A DNA stretch of 64,000 bases from contig OX578142.1 of NCBI GenBank assembly GCA_951213105.1, positions 122,540,731 through 122,604,730 on the forward strand. The letters are read 5' to 3'. Origin of the DNA: Amaurobius ferox. Its lineage: Eukaryota > Arthropoda > Arachnida > Araneae > Amaurobiidae. The first letter of the stretch is position 1; each line of letters begins with the position of its first letter. Of the stretch, positions 1 through 11,060 are shown one piece after another. The position numbers were made by a program, and so were the translations under genes. The notes under the pieces were generated by a model. It was not told the DNA's origin, ran no database searches, and was given only the letters and a program-made list of their open reading frames with translations.

Positions 1-530
1 AGTTAACACAAGAGGGTCATTTCTAAATATTACTGTACTGATTACCTGTCAATCTGAGATTTTCCAACAGTGCAGCTACATGCTGCATAAGATATGGTAT
101 AAATAAATAAAATTAACTGAATAATAACTATGGAATCAAACATTAAATAAATATTAGAAAAACTACACGCTTAATATTGAAGCCAATTTATCAACAAAAA
201 ATGCACTGACTTGCTAGATTCGAAAGCAAACGTGCACCGCAACTTTTCTAACGGACTGGGAAATTCAATGCAAGGGAATAATGAGTACTCACTTATGTAA
301 TACACTGCCCCCCCCCCCCCCAATGTTTTTCTCTTTCCGAAAAACACTATGGGAATCAAAACACTGATCTCTGGCTGGCCAGTCGATGTTCTTAAACACT
401 AAGAGCTATTGACAGCAGTATCAATAGCTGGCCTAAACATTTTTTCTATATATTTAAAGAGGCCTCCATAAACGCTTCTTTCAGATTTTAGATTGAAGAG
501 TAATGGATCGATGTGAATTGAAATTGTCTC
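1..530. other. AT-rich non-coding stretch
   Basis: No open frame resembles a known protein and no repeat boundary is clear. A run of 14 C lies at 308-321. The segment around 352-425 (a 'tggctggcc' phrase and its near-inverse) may be a very worn tRNA-like SINE piece, but too little is left to call it. Confidence 0.5.
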
Positions 531-600
531 AAGAGTGAATCGAGCAACCGATCTCGGGCTGGTCAGATAAAGCTCTTAGCTACTGAACTACTGAGGCTAT
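531..600 (-). mobile_element. tRNA-like head of a degenerate SINE
   Basis: Read on the minus strand, the segment has a Pol III A-box-like stretch (TAGTTCAGTAGCTAAGAG) and, about 25 bases further on, a B-box-like stretch (GGTTGCTCGATTC, two bases longer than the usual GGTTCGANTCC). Spacing and order fit a tRNA-derived SINE head. The insertion in the B box and the poor acceptor-stem pairing argue against a functional tRNA gene. It differs from the SINE at 61.2-61.9 kb, so it would be a second family or an old copy. Confidence 0.45.
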
Positions 601-1650
601 TACCTTTCCTTCCACATTTAATGCCAATCTTTTTCTTCATTTTAGTATTAATACTGGAAAATACTCTATATAAATACTATAATAGTGATGAAAATAAAGA
701 AAAGAAACAAAATAGTTGAATAACTGCCTAGATCCCCAACCCCAAATAGAAATGGTCTAGTTTCAGCACTGGGACTTGAAAACTTAGGGTACTTGAAAAC
801 TTAGATAGATTTAGGTACATGGCTGTGGCGAATACTGCCATAGGATTTGGTATGGTGTTGCCATACTAAAATTCTCGACAAAAACCCTTCCTTAGTTACA
901 ATTATAACATAATAGCATAGTAACATTATTATCATTACTATTAAATCCATTGAGAATTGTGGCGCGATTGATAACGCTGGGGGTGGGAAGTAATATGTAT
1001 TTCCGCATGACCTGCTTTTTAGATTAGGATTCGCCATTGTCTATGGAAAAACACCTATCTATCCACCAGAAAGAGTCAAGTTATAAAGATGTAATTGAAA
1101 TTGTGAAAATTTATAAGAAAAAAAAGATAGATTAAAAATTGACTTCAATGAGTTTAACATAGCATGCAAATGTTCTAATACGAGATTATATGAAACATGC
1201 ATTTTAAAAATGTATTATAAATGCACGATCAGAAAAAAACAAAACAGAAATCACTATAATAAATATATTCTTTAATTTTAGAAGTCGTATTTTATAGATG
1301 ATTTTAATAAACTCACGACTTCAAGGCATCAGCCTTCGCCATCCGTCGATGATACGTTTGCAAAGGTGAGCTGCAGAAAAGACAGCATGCAAAATACATA
1401 TTAGGAACAAGATAGATAGAAGGTATATTAAAAAGGTCAGACATAAGTTACAATAAGAGCATATCTTAGATATAAGCACATTTAGACAAAGAAGAAGTAA
1501 AGCTACATTTAAGAATAATTTTAAAGAAGCAATAATTTACTCAGAATGTTGCATGAGCAATTCAAAATTAAAAAAAAAAAAAAAAAAAGACGGAGAATAA
1601 AGAATGTAATGAAGATGAGTGAATGAACATTTAGAGGTTCTAGAAAAACC
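601..1650. other. AT-rich non-coding stretch
   Basis: I see no gene or bounded repeat. A poly-A run lies near 1570-1588. A short, slightly GC-richer patch at 1318-1390 ends in an 'AAAGGTGAGC' string that resembles a splice donor, but no coding frame leads into it. Confidence 0.5.
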
Positions 1651-1726
1651 AAGAATCTTTACAAAATAAACTGATTATTCAGCGATACGAACACCTGATA
1701 TACTGAAACAAATAATTAAAGTTGTT

Positions 1727-1884
1727 AAGGCCAGCTCCGGACGATAATTTGTGGTCACAAGTCAGCGTAAAAGTTTCCTGGTTTCCACCGTTACTGCCAA
1801 AAGATGGGTACAGTTGAGACCAGGAAACTTTCATCACCAGACGCTGACTTGCTGTCCCAACAAAATAGAGTCTGGAGCCGGCCT
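1727..1884. mobile_element. Foldback MITE, copy 1
   Basis: The element is about 158 bp and almost wholly self-complementary. The terminal arms are TAAGGCCAGCTCCGGAC and, inverted, GTCTGGAGCCGGCCTAAG. Inside, an AAGTTTCCTGG arm pairs with CCAGGAAACTT and a CAAGTCAGCGT arm pairs with ACGCTGACTTG. There is no coding capacity. Superfamily is uncertain; the TTAA/TAA at the edges would fit a TTAA- or TA-targeting DNA transposon. Confidence 0.75.
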
Positions 1885-2050
1885 AAGTATACGACAAATG
1901 ATGTCCTTCGCTTTACACATCAAATAGATATTTATTTGTAAGCGAAGAATCTTTTACAAAATAAACTTAAGACAAAGAATCTTTAACAAAATAAACTGAT
2001 TATTCAGCGATACGAACACCCGATATACTGAAACAAATAATTAAAGTCGT

Positions 2051-2224
2051 TAAGGCTAGCTCCGGACGCTAATTTGTGGTCACAATAAGTCATCGTTTGA
2101 TGGTAAAAGTTTCCTGGTTTCCACAATGACACTGCCAAAAGATGGGTACAGTGGAGACCAGGAAACTTTTATCACCAGACGCTGACTTGTTGTCCCAACA
2201 AGACAGAGTCTGGAGCGGGCCCAA
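2051..2224. mobile_element. Foldback MITE, copy 2
   Basis: Second copy of the element at 1727-1884, with the same terminal arms (TAAGGCTAGCTCCGGAC and GTCTGGAGCGGGCCCAAG) and the same inner arms. It is about 16 bp longer because of small insertions near 2085-2105. It lies within the downstream half of the 325-bp tandem duplication. Confidence 0.75.
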
Positions 2225-2278
2225 GCATACGACAAATGATGTCCTTCGCTTTACACATCAAATATATATTTATTTATA

Positions 2279-2572
2279 ATATTTTTCATCAGTCATTACT
2301 TTCCCTACGATACACAGTACATGTAAAGCGAAAGTACTGTGATTTTTATGGATCTATACGTTTTGAGCATACATGAATACGAATCAAACATTTTTTCAAT
2401 GATGTCTGTGGACTCCCAATTTTTCGAAACTCGAAAAAATATTGTAATACCATAATTACGTACAAAAATGAATGTATAATATGCGACATTACATTTAAAA
2501 GCGAATTTCATCATCTATAACAGGATAACATGCGCCGTTCTCGAGATATTTCCTGTTTTTGATCTAAAATGA

Positions 2573-2604
<32 letters not shown>

Positions 2605-2712
2605 GTAAATTCACAATTGTTAAATTTATCACGAGTCATTTACGAGATACTAGAAATTATATTCCCCCCCCCCCCATAAAGCGATATATATATATATGTG
2701 TGTGTGTGTGTA

Positions 2713-2753
<41 letters not shown>

Positions 2754-3049
2754 TGAAATATTTTAATCGAAAACTATGCATAAACTACTGTATATACAAA
2801 AAACCCCATCTCTAGTATATCTGTTACAAATGAATAACTATAGACCAAGACTAAGGATAAAGATAGAAGGTAACATATCACTACAATGGAAAGGGGGATG
2901 AGAAGAATATTAGGATACAAAAATCACAATTAAAAAGTATATATATAAATATAAATAAAAATGAAAAAGAAAACACGGCAAAAATGAGAAAAGGCAATAA
3001 TAATTAGCTCAAGATATAAGATTAAGACATAGAGAACAATCAATTGAAA
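2279..3049. other. Microsatellite-rich non-coding stretch
   Basis: Contains an AT dinucleotide run (about 2573-2598), a run of 12 C (2664-2675), and a compound TA/TG/TA microsatellite (about 2683-2744). Near 2296, a TTACTTTCCCTAC string matches the terminus of the Helentron-like family, but the rest of that element is not recognisable here. The distal part probably grades into 3' untranslated sequence of the Penelope-like element on the minus strand. Confidence 0.55.
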
Positions 3050-3550
3050 CGACACAAAAAATGGCGGTTAGTTCGAAATTGCATTCTCATCAGGACAGCC
3101 ATACAATTCGAATAAAAACCTATAGAATAGCCAGTTTCTGACAATGGCGATAGTATTTAGCTATAGACACCATTGGAACTGTCTACTGGCTAGTGGAAGG
3201 AGAAAAATAAATCAATTGAATTACTAATCAGAAAAATAATACCTCCTCGAACAGAAATATTAACTCACAAGCATTGCAACCACGTGTAGGTTGAACAAGC
3301 AACTGAGCATTTCTCATCAGTTTGTCAATGCGAGTGGGCACCGGAATGAATACATTTGAACGATACATAATATGTATGGAGACTTTCAAAAATAGTAATC
3401 AGTATAGGACTCAGGACAAGTGGAAAATAGTCATTCGAAAATAGTAAACAGTATTAGACTCAGGCCATGTGATAAGTTAGATGATAGGAATGGGTGAATT
3501 CTCAAAAATGAGTTATCCAATCAAAGATAAAGAATGCATGTGTAATATTA
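3050..3550 (-). other. Probable 3' untranslated region of the Penelope-like element
   Basis: This follows the reverse-transcriptase stop on the minus strand. It holds nested inverted repeats: a TAGCCAGT/ACTGGCTA outer stem (about 3131-3193 on the plus strand) encloses a CAATGG/CCATTG stem and an ATAG/CTAT stem. Just beyond, minus-strand CTGATGAGAATG followed by TTTCGAAC recalls part of a hammerhead core, but a closed stem III is not visible. A 3' UTR assignment is inferred from position, not from a second full-length copy. The downstream boundary is uncertain. Confidence 0.45.
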
Positions 3551-6115
3551 TTACGTGGTATATTTGAAATTATTAATAATATTATTTACAAATACTTCCG
3601 GATATTGGTAATTTTGACAAATGAGTTTAAGATTATTGATGTTGAGAAAGTGAAACCGAGGATCAGAAAGTCGATGTATTCGAAATAGCTGGTTTAAAAT
3701 GATGTTTCTAAACAATTGAATAGAATTACAAGATTGATATGATAGCAGCTTTATGATAGTGAAGTTGTAAGAATCTTTTCTTATAGATTGGTGATAACAT
3801 GATTATTGAGGATATCTAAATTTAGGTCTAAAAAATTAACAGTTTGACTAACGCAAGGCTCATTAGGAATTAATTCTAGTTTAGAGGGGTAAAAATCAAT
3901 ATTAATGAGATAGGAATCATCAATGATAATACAAATTAAGTCGTCAACATATCTATACATAATTTATGAATTAGAGTTAAAATGACATTCATAATAATAA
4001 AGATATAAGCTAACAAGAATACTACTACTACAGCCACCCTGCGGTACACCAGATGTTTGTAAATAAATGTTATCACCTTGGATAATATAATTGTTGTATA
4101 ACACAAAGTGCAAGAGCATAGGAAAGTTTTTGAGATTAAATGCAACATGATTGGAAGATATATAGTCATGATAAAGAGAGATAATAACTTTATATAAATC
4201 TTTAATGACAATATTATTAAAAAGGTCTTTAAAATCAAAGGTTTGGAAACCAAGAATTTGTGGAAGCTTGCTAAGGTGATTAACTAAATCAAAACTACTG
4301 TTCAAAATGAAATATCCTGAATTCCTAAATTTAAGAGATTCATTAATTCTATTTAAACAGTTAAGCAAGTTCTTACAAGCTGTAGTGGTAAAGGTATTAT
4401 GTCCACAAGTGACCGTTCTAAAACTGAGAGGTGATTTGTGGAATTTAGGAACCAAAGTAGCATAAGGAAATTTAAAAAACTTACAATTAATATTTAATTG
4501 TGTATATAATTTTAGCATTTTAGTTTTGATTTTGATAGACTGATTATTAATGGGTTTAAAAATTTGATTATTTTTTAAGTAATTCTGTAACACAGAAACA
4601 TAATATTTTTTACAAATGATGGCATAATTATTAGAAGCTTTATCTACATAAGTTATGAAAAAATGTTGTTGTAGTTCTTTAATAGCAGATAGGAGTTGTT
4701 TATAAGGATACCTAGGCTTCGTTAATTTAATGTTTATAATATATATATATATAACATTTTTAAGTAGATGTAAGGTAGTATACTTCCATAGATGGAATGC
4801 TTCAATAGGAATGGAATGTGAACAAGCAAGTTGATATATGAATTTATCAAAATCAAAAGATATAGACTGAAGAAGTTGTTTAGGGTGATGACAGAATGGA
4901 ATGCGAAATTTAGACACTTATTCATAATTTCTCTAAGTATATCATCCTGAAATATACTGAGATCCCCAGTAATAATGTGTCCATGAGAGGAGTTGACATA
5001 AGGGGTTAGATTTTTATTGCTGCATACACATGATGTAAGGTCATCGGAGTTTAATGTCCTGGAAACTTCATTGTAATTGTAAATAGTTCTACCAATTGGT
5101 AAATTATATTTGAATGATTTTTGTATTTTGATATCATTTACTGGTAACAAGTGCTGATGTTTTGAAAATAAATGATTGAAATTAAGAGAATTAAGAATAG
5201 GGTGTTTAAAAGAAATTACACAGGAAGCTATTTTAGTATGTGGATTTGGTGAATGGAGTAGGTGGTAATTTAAGAAATTTGTACGTGAAAGAAGCAAATC
5301 ATAAAATAAATGTTTAAAATGCTCATTAGTTAATTTTAAAAAATTAGTATAAACAATACTTAATTTGCATTTTCTGACTTTATATAACCAAGTTCTAACA
5401 GGTGGAAAATTGAAAATTTGAGAATAATTATATTGTAATTTCAAAATGTCTGCATTGTAATCAATAGTTTTACTTAAGTTACTTTTTTCTTTGCCACGCT
5501 TATATCGCTTTTTACTAGGAGTTGATGACTTAGAATACTGAAAAAGATGTTTATATACTGAAGATTTATTAGAATTGCATTCAAAACTATTGTTTTAACA
5601 ACATTATTATTATTATAAATTTGATTTAAGCCATAGGGGAAGAGAGTTTTATATTTTTTAATGTAATAATTTTCAAATACTAATCTATCAGTGAGTGAAA
5701 TTTTAATATCTAAAATATGAAGGGATACATTTTTAAATCCGTGTGTAGCAAAGTGCTGATATTCAAATTGATTTTTAGTAGGGAGATCATTAAAGACTTT
5801 ATGGTCAAATTTTTTAATATGATCCCTGTGGACATTCATTCTCAGATGTAAAGGGTTGCTGGTTTGGCCAATATAGGATAAGTTATAAATAGTACAATTA
5901 AGTTTGTATATGGAATTAAAAACTTTGCAGAATTTTTGTGAAGTGGAATTATTATTAATTTGTAATGGGTCAGCATAAGGACAAGTTTTGCACCTAAGAT
6001 TATTGCATCTATTGAAGGAATATGATTTAGATTGAGAGTAGGTATGGTATTCTTCCAAATCGTCTATAACGCCTAATTGGTCAATGTTTGTCGATCTATA
6101 ATTATCCCAATTCAT
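3551..6115 (-). pseudogene. Naiad-type Penelope-like retroelement: GIY-YIG endonuclease, CxC linker, reverse transcriptase (broken)
   Basis: Three consecutive frames on the minus strand make one element. Frame 1 (6115-5474, 213 aa) is an N-terminal GIY-YIG endonuclease: Cys cluster C37/C42/C45, C74, Y81-I82-G83 in SYIGQTS, R92/H96 in LRMNVHR, and E148 in VFENYY. Frame 2 (open upstream of about 5444, to about 4910) is a linker with the SCVCSN CxC motif. Frame 3 (4917-3551) is the RT: FPYATLVPKFHKSP, motif A DFKDLFNNI (residues 228-236), and GVPQGGCSSS (290-299). A TAA stop then falls three codons before YRYVDDLICIII. An RT tail (VNFLDLNLDIL, then FRNIILNQLF after another shift) ends at 3551. 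There are at least three frameshifts (near 5590, 4910 and 3800) plus one nonsense codon. Endonuclease before RT with a CxC linker is the published Naiad/Chlamys order, not the canonical RT-endonuclease order. The stop is TAA, so selenocysteine readthrough cannot explain it. A TA run at 4739-4752 adds residues inside the RT. Confidence 0.88.
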
Positions 6116-6949
6116 AATAAATATAGACTGGACACTAGGTAATGAATAAAATTTACATCACGAATTTTAATTAAAATTCCCAATATAAACCCCTTCAAAA
6201 ACTATTTTGTCAGGTACGAATTTCAAATTATAACTAATACCATAAAGAATTGAAACGAAATTTCGGAGAGTAACAATAAAAGCGTAGTAGATAAGATCTA
6301 AATGAGATTTTCATACGAAATATTCATAAATAAGCGAAGCGTGGACAAATAGTCATAATCATTCGGAATGGAAGATGTAAAGCCATTAATACGTATGTGT
6401 CTGACTGAATCCCCACAACTGCAAGCAAAAGAGGGCCACATATAGTGGAAATACATGTCTAGATTAAAATGTAAAAATAAGCAATAAAAGATATTGACGT
6501 CTGGGTTAACTAAAAGATACAGAAATAAATAACACAATAAACTCTAATGCCTGCCGCGAGATGTCAGCACTATACACATACATAAAACGAGTTTGAAAAT
6601 CGAGTGTGAAATCTACCAAAAATAGCAATAATCCGCAGAAAAAAATCATAAAAGCGATGAGAGAACTCAAACCCAAATACTACATAATGCGAAATATGAA
6701 GACATACCAAAATCAATCAATTGAAGGAATGAAAGGGTTAGCTAAATAAAAACAATATCCATAGAGGTCCATGTTAAGACATAGATGGGCTTGTAGTTAA
6801 AGTATAGAAATGCGTTAGCGATAATAATAAACAAAAAATAAAATTAAATTGAGCAAAAAAAAAAAAATTTGTACAATTTTTCTGATCAAAGGCCAGATAT
6901 AAGTCCGTTGATTATTATCAAGGAGCGAAAACCACCGTGGAACACGTTC
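6116..6949. other. Non-coding stretch upstream of the Penelope-like element
   Basis: It lies 5' of the minus-strand Penelope-like frame and may include its 5' untranslated part. No pseudo-LTR or inverted copy of the 3' end is evident. A short frame at 6298-6537 (minus) shows no recognisable domain. Confidence 0.45.
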
Positions 6950-7302
6950 AAATTTTCGACCATTTTTTTTAATGTATTAAAAAATTACATATTTTCACTA
7001 TTGTCAAATGACCGAATGCTTTGAAAGTACTTTAAACCAAAATTAAGTGTACAGTATTAGTAGTTATCTTGAGCCGTTCTCGAAATAAAGTTTACTTTTC
7101 GATAAAGAACGCGATATATCTCAAAATATTTAAGTGAATTACATGATATCTGGTATGTTTATATTAATCGGCGACAACAATATGGCCCTTGATTTTTTAA
7201 AGCAAGGTCTAGTAAAAATAAAGCTTTTATTTGTGCTATTGTTTTCCCACAAAATCACAATTTATTAAACTGTAGGGGAAGTGATGTGTCGGACACATCA
7301 GA
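6950..7302 (+). mobile_element. Helentron-like non-autonomous element, 5'-truncated or degraded
   Basis: The 3' end matches the family at 47673-48283: TGTAGGGGAAGTG, then an ATGTG-TCGGA-CACAT hairpin, then CAGA followed by TTTT. The interior shares phrases such as 'gttctcgaaataaag' and the run before 'aacatttga' with that copy. The 5' TACTTTCCC terminus is not visible. The left boundary is a guess from where similarity fades. Confidence 0.55.
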
Positions 7303-10300
7303 TTTTGTTTATAATGCTTTTTCAACTTTGGCTTGTTGAAAATTAATAGGCGTTTTTTGTTTACCGATTGAAATAATCGTGCCAAATATCAATGGCAAAA
7401 GTTGCTCGAGAGATATATTGTCTACACACAGACACCATTAAAATAGTTAATTAGGTGTTCAGGCATGGCTAAATATGTCTAAATCCATAAAAAACAAAAA
7501 TGTAGTCTGATATTGGACACTATCACAATATTTTCAAAATTAGTTTCGAGTCTATGTAAAATATTTGGAAATCTGTGGATCAAAAATTTTTCATCTTTCA
7601 TGGGACCCTGGGACTCCAAGCAAAAACGTTCTTGAATTCTTGAGGAAATCGACTTTATATATTAAAATAATATATTTTCTATAAACAGCTTCAAGGGCCT
7701 TAGGGTCCTAAAATGGAGACTTGGAGGATCCCAATATGAAATTCAACGCATCTCAATTTATAAGGAAGTAGGTGCTGGGCATTCTAAAGGCCAGTGCCTG
7801 AAATTCTATATCGAAATGCCCAACATTCTATATAGGATTCTATATGCCTAAAGATCTAAATCTACATTTATATCGAAACGTATATTTTGCTAAATTGCTC
7901 AAAATTAACAATTCCAATCTAATGTCAATATTTGGGTATCATCAAAAATATTTTTAATGTAACTTTATAATAACGGTTTCATTGGAAATATTTCCATTGT
8001 AAAGCCAATATTTACACAATATTTTATGCCAAAAAGTAGCCAATATTAGCGGCCGATATATTCCCAATATGGGAAATATTTCCAATAAAATGCCAAGATA
8101 TATAATATTGGTCCAATTGTTGAGATGGTGGCAGCCAATAGATTCAGGCTGACCGAAACAGACACCGGAAAAAATCTGATTCATATTTAGGAATGACAAC
8201 ATGTGTAACTTCCTTATAATGTGCCACAATATTTTTTCTTTGTGTACAGTAAAAGATGAGTAGAACTTGGCAACAGATAATACTGGATAAAGTTTAATTT
8301 CACTTTTTTGGGCTGGCAGCGTTAATTCAAGTACAGTAACTCTGATTGTTTTAAAATACTGCATTGCCGTGTTTAGCTTTCGGCGCTACTTTTTGTAGAC
8401 AGTAGTTTTTCTATTGCACATTAACCTATATAATTAAAATCCCAAAATGGAAATTTTAGCTCTTGTAAATTAGCAAAAATTTTCAAGTAGAATAATCGTA
8501 AGGTACAATCAGCTTTGACAAACCTGATTCTCGAGTTTCGTTGATGGGTACTTTGAGAAAAAGTACCTATATAGGTGTAAAACTGTTAAGTAAAATATTG
8601 TGAGATACCGAATTTCATTTAGTGTTATTTTGTGTAACCGTCTGATCTCCAATTGTTGTTTTGTAGTCTGCAATCACGCTGACAGAAACAAATAATGTGA
8701 TGTAAACACTACTAAAATGGAATCCGCTATAAAGTACGGGGACGTATTACAATATGACAAGAGAAAGACATTAGAAGTGGGTCGCTTCCTTTTGAACCGG
8801 AATATATCCAGATAATCATAAAAATATCCAGATAATTCTAGTGATATTGAAAGAGAACCGACAGTGAACATAAAAATTAATAACAAAATACACATTTTCA
8901 CTTGATTTGAAAGTCATATCGCGTATGTGGACCTTGATTATGACGTCAAAAACTCAGTTCAACCGTCATATTGATTAGTAAACAGATATTTTTAAAGGAT
9001 GTTTTTATCTAACACACATAGAAGTCAAATATTTGCCGAATTTTATTTCATTTCCCACTCGATACAAAATGCTTTAACACCGCATTTTGTTTAGTCTGGA
9101 GTCAACCTATCTGGAAGCGATAGGGTAAATGTAATGAAAGCGGAAAACAACTTAGGACTTCGACAAATGATAAACACAACTCAAAAGTGATTATTGAATA
9201 TGTATTTTAAAGATTGTTCAACACTATGTGGGTTACTAGTTTAGGTACGTTCTCTTTAATATCGAACTTGTATCGATACTGCATTTGTAATTATTGCTTT
9301 CGTGCAAACATTTTATAACTGCAAAAAATATAAACTGGCACAAAATATATATATGTATTTTGTGCCTCTTATAACCGTATAAATTACTCGCTTTTCTCAT
9401 AAGTATTTTACTGATGTTTAGTCCTCCAATGTTGTCCCAAAGAAAATAAGTTCAACAAATTTAACGGTTTAATAAATATCTTGATAACGGACTGTTTACA
9501 TGAAATCAAAAGTTTACACCACTTATTTGAATAGTCGAATTTTGATCATCTCGATTTTTAGCACAGTTTCTAGATTGTTGGATTCTGTTTTAGCACGAAT
9601 AAAAGCTCTATCGCGTTCCGATTTTGATATTTTAGTTCAATAAATTTTGTGTTACACCCACTGTGTAGTAGAATAAATAGCACATCAAGATTTGAATTTT
9701 TGAACATAATAACGGCAGGTTACCCATCCAGAAAAGATATATCCGCTTAAGTATATCCAAGATTGCAAAAAGTTCATACAATTTTTTTAGGTTACCATTA
9801 TGATTCGTTTCATCATTCTGGTCTATATATAATCGGCGTAACATCACTTATACCGAAAATGCTTCAAGTATCATAAAGGGCAAAATTATATATTTATGAT
9901 ATTTTGTTTGCAGGCAAGTGATTTTTAAGGACACTTGAATTTCGTTTTCCAAGCCGGCAATGGTTTCACCAAGTCCAGAAATTAGAGGTATTTAAACATA
10001 TCAGTGCAGTGCTTAAAATCACTATTTCCATAGTAAAGTCCCAACTAATATTGCTTATCCCCAGAGAACAACGTCTTAACTATTATAGATAATTGAGGCC
10101 TAAATTTTTCTTATGGGCTATTGTTAATTGGATGTTATTAACATAAGGATAAAATTTAACATCATTTCACATACATTTAATTTACAATTTTACCACATGT
10201 TTCATTTCAGTATCTAGACGTACGTTTAAACTTCGTAAAAGTACAAAATTCAATGCAGTTCTATTCAGAGATATATAAAAGGAAGATACAACATACTTGT

Positions 10301-10892
10301 TTATACAAATGGATGCTTTTACATGGAAAGAAGTTGAGAAAAAAAATAATAAAGTGTTTTGCGTATCATATATACTTTTTCCTCTTCCTCCTCACGAAAA
10401 TTTTACAAAACGGATTAGGTATTGTAACAAAATTTATGTAGGGCAAATGCTATCCGTATATAAAAACAGCTTTCAATTAAAAGAAAAATCCACATATACT
10501 ATTTACTATACCCTATGTTTTGATTTTGTGGGAAAATAATAACACAAGCAAGTGGGGTCTTCTTACGATTCAATTTTATTGGAAATCAATAGGCTACTTC
10601 AAATTTCTAACTGAAATAAACCCACAACTGCTCAATTTTTGAGAGATTTAGAGTTCACTGCATGGAAAGTAAAATGTTTGACATTTTAGTAAAAAAACGT
10701 AGTATCCCAAGAAAGATGCATGCTAGCGTCTAATAAATTATACCATTCAGAAAAGAAAATTACCTTATTGGTCATAAATATTTTTTATGCTTTTCTTTTT
10801 TTCAATTAAAAAACAAAACAAAAAAACTCACAACCTTTTCTCTTGTTTAGTGCTGTCCAACTTCTATAAAAAGAAGTGCCGGATGTTGAGAA
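7303..10892. other. Long AT-rich non-coding stretch
   Basis: I find no gene here. A 136-codon minus-strand frame at 7954-8364 has no recognisable domain. It overlaps a patch with repeated CCAATATT/AATATTGG strings (about 7925-8120), which may explain the open frame. A short perfect hairpin GGTACTT/AAGTACC lies at about 8548-8568. No repeat shared with the rest of the window was seen. Confidence 0.5.
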
Positions 10893-11060
10893 TACAAACA
10901 AGGCGTACCAAGGAGTAAGTACTTCCTAATTAAAAGCAGGCATATAAAATATAATTTTTTGAACTGATGAAGGGATATCACAATACTGTCATCGAAAAGA
11001 TTGCAGTTCTCTATTTTTTATACGCCTGCTTTACATTAAGAAGTACATCTTGTTTGTACA
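10893..11060. mobile_element. Foldback element (MITE-like), about 168 bp
   Basis: Inverted arms: TACAAACAAG at the left edge against CTTGTTTGTA at the right edge, and further in AGTACTTCCTAATT then GCAGGC against GCCTGC then TTAAGAAGTACAT. The loop is about 65 bp. There is no coding potential. Only one copy is seen in the window, so mobility is inferred from structure alone. Confidence 0.55.

Larger units (their letters stand above)
1651..2278. repeat. Tandem duplication, about 325 bp, two copies
   Basis: The left flank beginning AAGAATCTTTACAAAATAAA at 1651 recurs near 1975, and the right flank ending TTTACACATCAAATA with a TTTATTT tail at about 1905-1940 recurs at about 2245-2278. Each copy carries one foldback MITE with its flanks, so the MITE was duplicated with its surroundings and did not insert twice. 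A partial third 'GAAGAATCTTTTACAAAATAAACTT' start at about 1944 marks the junction. Confidence 0.85.

Noticed and set aside
3964..3990. Stop before YRYVDD as a possible selenocysteine or readthrough codon
   Set aside because: The codon is TAA, not TGA, and the same element has several frameshifts; it is decay.
3936..4253. 105-codon minus-strand frame overlapping the Penelope-like RT
   Set aside because: It runs in a different frame over the conserved RT motifs; the RT frame explains the conservation, so this is a shadow.
7954..8364. 136-codon minus-strand frame
   Set aside because: No recognisable domain, and it overlaps CCAATATT-type low-complexity text; length alone is not enough in AT-rich DNA.
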